Below, one piece after another: positions 1-5,890 of a DNA stretch of 8,455 nucleotides (positions within the stretch are counted from its first letter, which is position 1; each line of letters opens with the position of its first letter). This DNA is from Clostridia bacterium (GTDB lineage: Bacteria; Bacillota_A; Clostridia; Oscillospirales; CAG-272): contig JAFTLD010000103.1 in the NCBI GenBank assembly GCA_017452945.1, forward strand, positions 1 through 8,455. Direction: 5' to 3'. The notes under the pieces are model-generated. The model saw only the letters and a list, made by a program, of their open reading frames with translations. It did not search any database and was not told where the DNA came from. The position numbers and the translations under genes are program-made.

Positions 1-715
1 ATTTTCCGTATCCGCGCAGCGAGATCACGCAAGGGGGCTCAATGGTTTTGTCGCAGCGGTCACAGGGCTCGTAGTCCACCGTGCATTCTCCCGCACGGAT
101 CAGCATCTGTGCCTTATCGCGCGACAAACCGGCCAAGGCTGCGGCAATGCAATCAAAGCGCGCAGACGCGACCGTATCGCTGACGCTTTTATATCTCTCG
201 GGAATCTCGATCGGCGTCCCCCACGGCAGCTCCTCTACCTTGATCCCGTCCTTACCCACGCGTGTCAGCTCCGTGCAGATAAAGGGTGCGATGCCCGCAT
301 CGCAGAACAATACAGCCTGCCGCTCGTCCAGCACGATCAGATCGCCCAGCACGTGCCGCTCGATCCCAAGCGCCAGCAAGGCGCCCAGATAATCGCGGTG
401 CGAGAGCGTGCAGAATCCGCCGCCGCGCAAGGATAACAGACTGATCTTTTCCTGCAGCATAGGCGCAAAATATGCAGGCTCATTCAGATACTCGGGCAAA
501 ATAAACGCTCTGACGCGCTCCGCCTCGGCATACCCGCCATCCAAAACGCATACCGCGTCTTGTCCGGCACGCTCGACAAAGGAAGACGCTAAACGCGCTT
601 CGCGCGGCGACAGAAAATGGCTGCAAGACCATATTCCCCTCTCCGCGCGCAGCATCATATCACGCAGCTGCGCATATAAGATCTCATCCTGTAAATTCTG
701 TCCCTGCATACTCAT
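1..715 (-). CDS. ylmH: YlmH-type S4-domain RNA-binding protein (partial, C-terminus outside window)
   Basis: Reading leftward from ATG 715-713, an open frame of 238 codons runs off the window. It matches YlmH, an RNA-binding protein encoded beside sepF in Firmicutes and linked to division-site placement and ribosome function. Visible landmarks are the central motif LSHRDYLGALLALGIER (about 104-120) followed by GDLIVLD, and a C-terminal S4 domain (about 182-238) with LSRDKAQMLIRAGE and ending ISLRGYGK. Family members are about 255-260 residues, so roughly 20 residues are missing. The start overlaps the yggT stop as ATGA, which implies translational coupling; no separate strong Shine-Dalgarno is seen. 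A second ATG lies two codons downstream. Oddity: four cysteines (C211, C218, C221, C229) lie in the S4 domain. The family call is firm. Confidence 0.93.
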   Translation of the reverse strand, partial: MSMQGQNLQDEILYAQLRDMMLRAERGIWSCSHFLSPREARLASSFVERAGQDAVCVLDGGYAEAERVRAFILPEYLNEPAYFAPMLQEKISLLSLRGGGFCTLSHRDYLGALLALGIERHVLGDLIVLDERQAVLFCDAGIAPFICTELTRVGKDGIKVEELPWGTPIEIPERYKSVSDTVASARFDCIAAALAGLSRDKAQMLIRAGECTVDYEPCDRCDKTIEPPCVISLRGYGK

Positions 716-993
716 AAGGTTGCAAACATTAAGGAAAACCGAACAAGACCCAACAGCAGATACGTGATCATAAACGAAATATCGATCGGCAAGCCCTGGA
801 ACCAATTCATGCGCCACAAAAACTTGCGCACAGGAATAATGAACGGCTCAGTCATGTGAAACAGGATCCGCTGAAGCTTGCTCTCATTTTCGGTGGGAAA
901 CCAAGAAAAGATGGCACGAGCCAGCATAAGCAGACTGATTCCATCGATCAGCAACGATACCGTGCTGATCAGTACATACATAAAGACCACCAA
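712..993 (-). CDS. yggT: YggT/YlmG family small membrane protein
   Basis: This 93-residue protein has two hydrophobic segments (about 4-27 and 70-92) separated by a polar loop. The loop carries the YGGT-family pattern: FSWFP near 29-33, then TEPFIIPVRKFLW and GLPIDISFMITYLLLG. Members are small integral membrane proteins encoded next to sepF/ylmF; in plastids and cyanobacteria relatives affect nucleoid or division organisation, but the bacterial role is poorly defined. The start is a TTG at 993-991, chosen because GGAGG at 1006-1002 sits 8 nt upstream; the first ATG (981) would be 20 nt from it. It lies 29 bp after sepF and overlaps ylmH by 4 bp, so it belongs to the sepF operon. Confidence 0.92.
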   Translation of the reverse strand: MVVFMYVLISTVSLLIDGISLLMLARAIFSWFPTENESKLQRILFHMTEPFIIPVRKFLWRMNWFQGLPIDISFMITYLLLGLVRFSLMFATL

Positions 994-1001
994 TACAAAT
1001 G

Positions 1002-1006
1002 CCTCC
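1002..1006 (-). promoter_or_regulatory. Ribosome binding site fixing the TTG start of yggT
   Basis: GGAGG on the minus strand stands 8 nt before TTG 993-991. The nearest ATG is 12 nt further downstream, too far for efficient initiation from this site, so a TTG start is preferred. Confidence 0.75.
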
Positions 1007-1022
1007 GCTAAATCAGATTAAA

Positions 1023-1529
1023 TTATTCTTCCTCTTCCTCTTCGGTCTGCTCTTGGGCGGCTGCAATGTCTTCCTCGTCAAGATCATCCACGCTTGCACC
1101 GAAAGGAATGAGCGCAAGGGTAGACTTGCTGATTCTGTGAACGTCACCGTCCAAAGCCTGAACAGCACCCATCACGTAGTCAAAGAAGCGCAGGAACACG
1201 TCTCTTTCCAGCTTATCTACGTCCAAGAGCATTACTATGTAACCGTCAGCCAGCTTTGCAACGGCCTTTTCTCTGTCATCAAGATCGATGGGAGCAAAAT
1301 ACTTTACGGCAGGCTTTGCGGGCTCAAGCGGCTTTTTGGGCATGGGCTGGGGCTCACGCAGCTCCTCCTGCTCCTCGGCTGCCTCAACTGCAGCAACCTC
1401 CTCAATGGCTGCATCGGTCACAACGCCCTCGTCATCCTTGGGAAACTCATCGTAATAACCGTTATCGTAGCCGTCATCCAAAAACTCTGCAGGCTCGGGA
1501 TCCTTGGTGAATTTCTTGAAAATGTTCAT
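1023..1529 (-). CDS. sepF: Cell division protein SepF
   Basis: This 168-residue protein has the SepF layout. Its short N-terminus, MNIFKKFTKD, fits the amphipathic membrane-binding helix. A long acidic and proline-containing linker follows (about 11-74), then the SepF domain (about 75-148), from VKYFAPIDLDDREKAV through DGYIVMLLDVDKLERDVF and GDVHRISKSTLALIPFG. SepF forms rings and arcs on the membrane and tethers FtsZ to it. The start is ATG 1529-1527, with GGAGG at 1540-1536 six bases upstream; a 29-residue upstream extension of the frame is discarded because it would overlap the end of yggS and has no family similarity. The tail ends in a run of six glutamates, and the linker is longer and more acidic than in Bacillus SepF. 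It sits 37 bp downstream of yggS. Confidence 0.95.
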   Translation of the reverse strand: MNIFKKFTKDPEPAEFLDDGYDNGYYDEFPKDDEGVVTDAAIEEVAAVEAAEEQEELREPQPMPKKPLEPAKPAVKYFAPIDLDDREKAVAKLADGYIVMLLDVDKLERDVFLRFFDYVMGAVQALDGDVHRISKSTLALIPFGASVDDLDEEDIAAAQEQTEEEEEE

Positions 1530-1535
1530 GTTCGT

Positions 1536-1540
1536 CCTCC
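1536..1540 (-). promoter_or_regulatory. Ribosome binding site fixing the sepF start
   Basis: On the minus strand GGAGG lies 6 nt before ATG 1529-1527. It decides for this start over the in-frame codons further upstream, which run into the yggS gene. Confidence 0.85.
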
Positions 1541-1566
1541 TGTAATTTATATTCTCATATACTTTC

Positions 1567-2268
1567 TCAACAAAACAGACTGCTTCCGACGCGCACCAGC
1601 GTAGAACCGCAGGCAATTCCGACGTCGTAACTGTCCGACATACCCATAGACATAATCATGGGTATACCTATATTATGTAGTTTTTTTGTCCAAATGTCAA
1701 GACAAAGGTCAAAAGTTTCGCTAAAATATTTATAATATTGCGCTTTTTCGGGACATTTGGGTGCCATGGTCATAAATCCGCGCAGTCGGATGGCCTCAAA
1801 TTGCGCTAAGGCAAGGCACAGCTCTTCTGCCTGCTCAGGGGCAACGCCACCCTTGCTCTCTTCTCCCGCACAGTTGATCTCAACCAATACGTCCATGACA
1901 CGCCCGTGCTTTTTGCACTGCTTATCGATCTCCCGCGCCAGCTCCACGCTGTCCAACGAGTGGATCATACAGACCTTGTCCGCAATATACTTGACCTTAT
2001 TCTTTTGCAGCGAGCCGATAAAATGCACGCGCAGCTGCTCCTTGTCCAAAGCATCCCACTTTTCCATGAGTGCCTGCACGCGGTTCTCTCCGACGTCGTG
2101 CACACCGAGCGCGGGCAGCGCATTCATCTGCTCCGTTGTTGCATACTTGGTGGCTGCCAGCAAAAGGATCTGTGAAGGATCCCGACCTGCCTTATGTGCC
2201 GCTTGCTCGATGCCCAAGCGCACCGCTTCCACCCGTTCTTTCAAATGATTCATCTGATTATTATCCAT
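1567..2268 (-). CDS. yggS: YggS/YlmE family pyridoxal phosphate-binding protein
   Basis: At 233 residues it matches the YggS/PLPBP (COG0325) family in length and along its whole span. Landmarks: the PLP-binding lysine K41 in LLLAATKYATT, GENRVQALMEKW (60-71), HFIGSLQKNKVKYI (82-95), INCAGEESKGG (131-141), LRGFMTMAP (162-170), MSMGMSDSYDVGIACGST (206-223) and VRVGSSLF near the end. The family is a single-domain TIM-barrel protein that binds PLP without known enzymatic activity and helps vitamin B6 and amino-acid homeostasis. Start ATG 2268 overlaps the end of the HlyD-like gene by 8 bp (ATGGATAA), suggesting coupling; only a weak purine stretch precedes it. The 3' third (about 1640-1740) is noticeably AT-rich with ATA and CTA codons, but the family motifs continue through it. 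Confidence 0.95.
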   Translation of the reverse strand: MDNNQMNHLKERVEAVRLGIEQAAHKAGRDPSQILLLAATKYATTEQMNALPALGVHDVGENRVQALMEKWDALDKEQLRVHFIGSLQKNKVKYIADKVCMIHSLDSVELAREIDKQCKKHGRVMDVLVEINCAGEESKGGVAPEQAEELCLALAQFEAIRLRGFMTMAPKCPEKAQYYKYFSETFDLCLDIWTKKLHNIGIPMIMSMGMSDSYDVGIACGSTLVRVGSSLFC

Positions 2269-3523
2269 ACATTTTGCCTATATAAAGATCTCTTCCTGCG
2301 GTGATGATCAGATCATTGCGCCTCAGATACTCTGCCTTACCCGCACCTGCCACAGCATCCTGTTCAAAGGTCTGCACAATGTAATATCCCGCGCCCTCAC
2401 TGATAATGGTGATGCGTCGGAATTCCACCGAGCTGTCCTCCAGAATGTAAACACCTTTTTCTCCGTTATGCTCGCGCAATGCCTCGGTGGGCACGCGGTA
2501 GCCCGTGATCTGCTCCACCACGCTCTGTACGCGCTGCGTGCGCAAGAACGAAAATCCGGATGGAGTCTGTCGGCAGGAGAATACCAACACACCGTCACGC
2601 TTATCCTCACTTGCGATCTTTCTCTCCAGCGTCAGCGGCAGCTCAATGCCGTCGTTATCGATAAAAGAAAACGTATATGTGTTGCCTTCTTCAAAGCGGG
2701 CTGCATTTTCCTCATTCATGGGGATGGCTGCATACCAGGTGTGGCTATTGATCATTTTTCCCACCGTGCCCTTTGTCGATACGGGAGAAGCCTCGGTCAT
2801 AGCGTAAAACTCCGACGCAGTCATATCCATCACACCGGCATAATCAAACACGCCCTCATATCCGTCGCACTTGTGCACGAAATTGGTGCCGTGCGTGCTC
2901 ACCCACTTGGTCGGAGCTCCGCCCCATGCGTCAAGCAAGCTCTGTCGGTTGTTTTTCAAGGATGCGATCATGATCTCCGATTTTTGCGAACCGGTCAGCA
3001 TACTGTAGGTGCTGATATGGGAAAGCAGCGTTTTGCTCTCGGAAAGCGCATTCGCATATCCGCCTGCGGCAATGCTCTCCAGTACGCGGTAGTAGCTTTG
3101 CGTCACAGCGGCTTGATTTTCATTGAGTGACGTGATCAGGGAGCCTGCCTGCTTGCTATCCTCCAGCAACGCGATCTGCTCAGCGATTGCGTCCAGCCTT
3201 TGCTGCAGCTCGGAAATCTCTGCAGCCGATGCCCCTTCCTTGGGATAACTGATCGCATAAACGGCATCCTTGGGCACGCGTGCACCGTCGCGGTACAGGT
3301 ACTGCACCGGAGCATCGGAGCTTCCTTGCACGACTTGTTCGTCACGGAACACGTACACCTCAGCGCTCAGCACGGTATAATCTGTGATCTCCTGCGTGGG
3401 AAGTGTGGAAAGCGAGGTGCTGAATTGTCCCAAGCTGTAATGGATGATATACACCAGCATGCCGATCGCAACCAACACGACCGAGCAGCGCAGTGCAATA
3501 TTTCTTGCCTTGGTTCTGTCCAA
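2261..3523 (-). CDS. HlyD-like membrane-anchored adaptor protein in the division operon
   Basis: This 420-residue protein has one N-terminal membrane segment (about 10-29), followed by an extracytoplasmic region. The segment around 54-92 (VYVFRDEQVV, then LYRDGARVPKDAVYAISY) resembles the first half of a biotinyl-lipoyl-like domain in HlyD/membrane fusion proteins. A coiled-coil stretch follows (about 98-124, SELQQRLDAIAEQIALLE). The C-terminal half, with YRVPTEALREHNGEKGVYIL near 343-362, fits the beta-barrel and macroglobulin-like end of the adaptor family. No ABC transporter or outer partner is encoded nearby. The start is TTG 3523-3521, preceded by a G-rich Shine-Dalgarno (GGGGGGAG) 4-6 nt upstream; the first ATG lies inside the membrane segment. 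Its position just before yggS-sepF suggests a role in envelope or division processes, which is inference. The family assignment is moderate, the exact function unknown. Confidence 0.75.
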   Translation of the reverse strand: MDRTKARNIALRCSVVLVAIGMLVYIIHYSLGQFSTSLSTLPTQEITDYTVLSAEVYVFRDEQVVQGSSDAPVQYLYRDGARVPKDAVYAISYPKEGASAAEISELQQRLDAIAEQIALLEDSKQAGSLITSLNENQAAVTQSYYRVLESIAAGGYANALSESKTLLSHISTYSMLTGSQKSEIMIASLKNNRQSLLDAWGGAPTKWVSTHGTNFVHKCDGYEGVFDYAGVMDMTASEFYAMTEASPVSTKGTVGKMINSHTWYAAIPMNEENAARFEEGNTYTFSFIDNDGIELPLTLERKIASEDKRDGVLVFSCRQTPSGFSFLRTQRVQSVVEQITGYRVPTEALREHNGEKGVYILEDSSVEFRRITIISEGAGYYIVQTFEQDAVAGAGKAEYLRRNDLIITAGRDLYIGKMYG

Positions 3524-3583
3524 ACCTCTCCCCCCTTCCCGAGCAACGTCACCGGCATGCTACCGTTGTCATTGCAGTGATAT

Positions 3584-3601
3584 GTTCCGCTTTGGCGGAA
3601 C
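3584..3601 (-). repeat. Second hairpin in the same leader
   Basis: GTTCCGC (3584-3590) and GCGGAAC (3595-3601) form a perfect 7-bp stem with a 4-nt loop. GCAACG at 3543-3548 is complementary to CGTTGC at 3601-3606, and its inner part also to CGTTG at 3564-3568, so alternative folds exist. The whole gene-free stretch 3524-3651 is made of these structures and holds no convincing ORF. Confidence 0.65.
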
Positions 3602-3610
3602 GTTGCGATA

Positions 3611-3633
3611 AGAATTTGCCATCGGCAAATTCT
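3611..3633 (-). repeat. Perfect 10-bp inverted repeat, hairpin in leader
   Basis: AGAATTTGCC (3611-3620) and GGCAAATTCT (3624-3633) are exactly complementary around a 3-nt loop. It lies just downstream of the miaA stop and of the predicted promoter. No T-run follows on the minus strand, so it is not a standard intrinsic terminator. It may be part of a repeated palindromic element or a leader RNA structure. Confidence 0.7.
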
Positions 3634-3650
3634 CTGCATCCTATCTTATT

Positions 3651-3659
3651 ATTATAACA
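3651..3659 (-). promoter_or_regulatory. Extended -10 promoter on the miaA stop codon
   Basis: Minus-strand TGTTATAAT is an exact match to the extended -10 consensus TGnTATAAT. The hexamer 17 bp upstream (GTGCAA) is a poor -35, as is usual for extended -10 promoters. The miaA stop codon TAA (3654-3652) lies inside the box. Transcription would begin near 3644 and give a leader of about 120 nt before the HlyD-like gene, supplying the division cluster independently of miaA. Predicted only. Confidence 0.55.
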
Positions 3660-4623
3660 GAAATCCTTTGTCTTTGCACGCTTTTTCACAAATATTTACA
3701 ATCTCTTCAAATGTGCGCATGCCGTCTGCCGTATCGGCATCGATCCAGTTAACGTAAGGCTTTGCGTAAAACCACGTCATCTGTCGCTTTGCGTAGCGCC
3801 GTGTCGCGGTTTTCAATTCCTCCGCTGCTGTTTGGAGGCTGCATTGTCCCTTGACGTACGGCAAAATTTCCTTGTAACCGATCGCGCCCGCAGCCGTGGC
3901 GTTGGCTTCAAACACCCCTGCTTTCAGAAGGCGCTCGGTTTCCTCGACCAATCCCTCGGCCAGCATCTGATCCACGCGACGGTTGATGCGATCGTACAGC
4001 ACCTCGCGGTTATTGTAGCGGATGCCGAACACCAGCGCGTCGATCTGCGGCTCTGCCGATTGCGACAGCTTGTCCAGCTCGGTCTTGGTCTTACCGCTGA
4101 CCAAATAGATCTCCAGCGCACGAATGACACGCTTGACGTTATTGGGATGCGTGGCCGCTGCGCTCTCGGGATCCACTGCAGACAGCCTCCCGTGCAATGC
4201 GATCGCACCGTGCGTGTCGGCAAAATCCTCCAACTCAGCCCGCACGGCAGGATCGGCATAGTTCTCACCGTATCCCCCGCGCAACAGTCCGTCCAAATAA
4301 AGCCCCGTGCCGCCGCACAAAACGGGCAGCTTGCCACGCGCAAAAACATCGCGAACGACCTCGGTTGCCGCCTCGACGTACGCCCCGCTCGAATAACTCT
4401 CGCAAGGATCGACCACGTCGATCATGTGATGCACCACGCAGGTCTGCTCCTCTTTCGTGGGCTTGGCCGTGCCGATATCCATACCGCGGTAGATTTGCAT
4501 GGAATCCATACTGACAAGCTCTCCGTTGTGGCGTCTGCACAATTCCATTGCCAGCGCGCTCTTGCCGCTTGCGGTACAGCCAACCACGGCAATGACACGC
4601 GGCATTTTTTTCTCTGTACTCAC
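3652..4623 (-). CDS. miaA: tRNA dimethylallyltransferase MiaA
   Basis: MiaA transfers a dimethylallyl group from DMAPP to N6 of A37 in tRNAs reading UNN codons. The 323-residue protein has the usual family length and motifs: P-loop GCTASGKS (15-22), SMDSMQIYRGMDIGTAKP (38-55), the GGTGLY motif (104-109), NNVKRVIRALE (161-171), AIGYKE (247-252) and the tRNA-binding RRYAKRQMTWF (275-285). The start GTG (4623-4621) overlaps the TGA of the upstream metallo-hydrolase gene as GTGA, indicating coupling; an in-frame ATG at 4605 (residue 7) is an alternative and would leave all motifs intact. No good Shine-Dalgarno precedes either. The usual partners hfq or mutL are not adjacent. The stop codon carries a predicted promoter for the next genes. 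Confidence 0.97.
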   Translation of the reverse strand: MSTEKKMPRVIAVVGCTASGKSALAMELCRRHNGELVSMDSMQIYRGMDIGTAKPTKEEQTCVVHHMIDVVDPCESYSSGAYVEAATEVVRDVFARGKLPVLCGGTGLYLDGLLRGGYGENYADPAVRAELEDFADTHGAIALHGRLSAVDPESAAATHPNNVKRVIRALEIYLVSGKTKTELDKLSQSAEPQIDALVFGIRYNNREVLYDRINRRVDQMLAEGLVEETERLLKAGVFEANATAAGAIGYKEILPYVKGQCSLQTAAEELKTATRRYAKRQMTWFYAKPYVNWIDADTADGMRTFEEIVNICEKACKDKGFLL

Positions 4624-5438
4624 AGCTCAACGACCTGCGTGCCGTTCATGATGACGTAGTTTTCGGTCACACCGATCTCGTCCATCCAGCCGCGCACCTC
4701 AACCGTCTTGAAAATATGGGTATTGTAGCCCTTACCCGCGTCGTTGTTCCACAGCCAATCGGGAGCGCACCAGAAAGCACCCTTGGGAGCGACCTCCTCG
4801 TAGAAATCGCGGTCGCAGCCGTTCTGACCGTGGTGTGCCATCTGCACGTAGTCAGCCTTGAGCTTGCCCGTACCGCCATACATGCGCAACACCTTCTTGC
4901 CTGCCTCAACGCCCGCGTCACCCGTAAACAGCACGCTCTTGCCGCCCAGCGTCATGCGGAATATCAAAGAGGCATTGTTGCAGACGTTATGATTGAATTC
5001 GCTGTCGGGCGAGTAGTAAAACTCAAAATGCGCGGCTCCCACGTCCAGCTCGTCACCGCCCGACACGATACAGCACTTATGCGCGATCAGGGGCAGAATG
5101 CGGTACATCTCGGCTGCAGCCGTGTCAAGATCCTCACGCGCGATAAACTGCGCAGAGGGGAAATTATAGTAGATCTTCTCTACGTTGAGTGCATCGGGGT
5201 TGCCCTCCATCAGCTCGATAAAGCCGCGAATGTGGTCGTTGTGCGGATGGGTCAGGATCCACGCATGTACGGTGGGCTTTTCCTGACCGGTCAGACCCTG
5301 CAGGTATTCCACCAAGTAAGGCATATCCTGCGGCCAGCCGCCGTCAATCAAAATGACCTTATCGTCCTCTGTGGTGATGACAAAGCTCATCATCTGAATG
5401 TTGGTGATCGATTTAAGCATGTGTACCGTGTTTTTCAT
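4620..5438 (-). CDS. Stand-alone ComEC-type metallo-beta-lactamase-fold hydrolase
   Basis: This 272-residue protein has the metallo-beta-lactamase fold. Visible motifs are VILIDGG (28-34), the metal-binding ILTHPHNDHIRG with H64, H66, D68 and H69, NNASLIFRMTLGGKSVLFTGDAG (D174 in the TGDAG turn) and the distal MAHHGQNG (H202/H203). The NNASL...LFTGD...HHG order is that of the C-terminal hydrolase domain of ComEC/Rec2, which degrades the non-transported DNA strand, but here there is no membrane part or signal peptide, so it should be cytoplasmic. The substrate cannot be told from sequence; a nuclease or phosphodiesterase is only an inference. Start ATG 5438 has GGAG 7 nt upstream. It follows the antitoxin gene by 27 bp and overlaps miaA by 4 bp. 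Confidence 0.85.
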   Translation of the reverse strand: MKNTVHMLKSITNIQMMSFVITTEDDKVILIDGGWPQDMPYLVEYLQGLTGQEKPTVHAWILTHPHNDHIRGFIELMEGNPDALNVEKIYYNFPSAQFIAREDLDTAAAEMYRILPLIAHKCCIVSGGDELDVGAAHFEFYYSPDSEFNHNVCNNASLIFRMTLGGKSVLFTGDAGVEAGKKVLRMYGGTGKLKADYVQMAHHGQNGCDRDFYEEVAPKGAFWCAPDWLWNNDAGKGYNTHIFKTVEVRGWMDEIGVTENYVIMNGTQVVEL

Positions 5439-5465
5439 GTCTTTTCTCCTATGTTTTGTTTATGA

Positions 5466-5732
5466 TTATTCGTTCAAAGCATTCATCGTTGCATCCACAT
5501 TATCAAAAGGGCCATGCATATCCTCGCCCTTTTCCGCAGCCTCTATGGCAGCAAGCGTGGTAGCATTGGGCACCTCACGTGTGATTGCAAACGGAATTGC
5601 ATTTTCACGAATTGCCTGACGCAAAAAAATATTGATTGCTGTAGAAAGATCCATACCAAAATCCGCAAACAGCTCCTGTGCCTGCGCTTTGGTTTCCGCG
5701 TCAATGCTGATATTCGTAGATACTTTCGCCAT
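5466..5732 (-). CDS. RelB/DinJ family antitoxin, without a visible toxin partner
   Basis: This 88-residue protein matches RelB/DinJ antitoxins. The N-terminal MAKVSTNISIDAETKAQAQE forms the ribbon strand of a ribbon-helix-helix dimer, followed by FADFGMDLSTAINIFLRQAI (about 23-42), then IPFAITREVPNATTLAAIEA and an acidic tail that normally wraps the toxin. Start ATG 5732 was chosen because AGGAG lies 7 nt upstream; the frame extends 11 codons further without similarity. In most systems a RelE/YafQ/MazF-like toxin follows directly, often overlapping. Here the next gene, 27 bp away, is a metallo-beta-lactamase-fold protein, and no short toxin-sized frame fits. It probably represses its own promoter through the boxes at 5783-5837. 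It could be a solitary antitoxin or transcriptional regulator. Confidence 0.88.
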   Translation of the reverse strand: MAKVSTNISIDAETKAQAQELFADFGMDLSTAINIFLRQAIRENAIPFAITREVPNATTLAAIEAAEKGEDMHGPFDNVDATMNALNE

Positions 5733-5769
5733 AGTATTACTCCTTTCACGTGTGCTTGTTTTCAATTAC

Positions 5770-5798
5770 AGTATAGCATATCATGCGCAGTTTGTCAA
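5770..5798 (-). promoter_or_regulatory. Sigma-A-type promoter of the antitoxin-metallohydrolase-miaA unit
   Basis: On the minus strand a perfect -35 TTGACA (5798-5793) is separated by exactly 17 bp from -10 TATACT (5775-5770). Transcription would start near 5763, about 30 nt before the antitoxin ATG. An ATGCGCA box lies within the spacer, so a bound repressor would block polymerase. Confidence 0.82.
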
Positions 5799-5837
5799 CA
5801 TTTTATGCGCACGTTTTCGCACGATATGCGCATAAAA
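5783..5837. promoter_or_regulatory. Three-copy ATGCGCA operator array, probably for RelB-type autoregulation
   Basis: ATGCGCA occurs at 5783-5789, 5805-5811 and 5826-5832, with spacings of 22 and 21 bp (two helical turns). The last copy extends to the palindrome ATGCGCAT. The outer two also form an 11-bp perfect inverted repeat: TTTTATGCGCA at 5801-5811 and TGCGCATAAAA at 5827-5837. The first copy lies between -35 and -10. Ribbon-helix-helix antitoxins commonly bind short palindromes as cooperating dimers on one helix face, which fits; binding by this protein is inferred. Confidence 0.6.
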
Positions 5838-5861
5838 ACCCCGAGGGAAAATCCCTCGGGG
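5834..5861 (-). terminator. Intrinsic terminator of the leader-controlled gene
   Basis: CCCCGAGGGA (5839-5848) and TCCCTCGGGG (5852-5861) are perfectly complementary around AAA. On the minus strand the stem is followed by TTTTT (5838-5834). It stands about 30 bp after the stop at 5891 and separates that gene from the antitoxin promoter. An adjacent AT-rich inverted repeat, AAAATCA/TGATTTT (5862-5868 and 5873-5879), lies between the stop and this stem. Confidence 0.9.
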
Positions 5862-5890
5862 AAAATCAAGCATGATTTTATGTTGTCAGA

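Noticed and set aside
999..1604. Plus-strand 201-codon frame with a lipoprotein-like N-terminus (hydrophobic stretch ending GGC)
   Set aside because: It is the antisense of sepF; the hydrophobic start is simply the complement of the polyglutamate tail. No ribosome site, and sepF is clearly real.
1640..1740. AT-rich island in the 3' part of yggS as a sign of insertion or recombination
   Set aside because: The YggS motifs continue through and beyond it (MSMGMSDSYDVGI), and the residues there (Tyr, Lys, Ile, Phe) explain the composition.
3367..3639. Minus-strand 90-codon frame starting in the hairpin region before the HlyD-like gene
   Set aside because: It runs through palindromic repeats, overlaps the HlyD-like coding region out of frame and has no domain signs.
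3832..4659. Plus-strand 275-codon open frame
   Set aside because: Antisense shadow of miaA, without similarity or a plausible promoter.
4716..5465. Plus-strand 249-codon open frame
   Set aside because: Antisense shadow of the metallo-beta-lactamase-fold gene.
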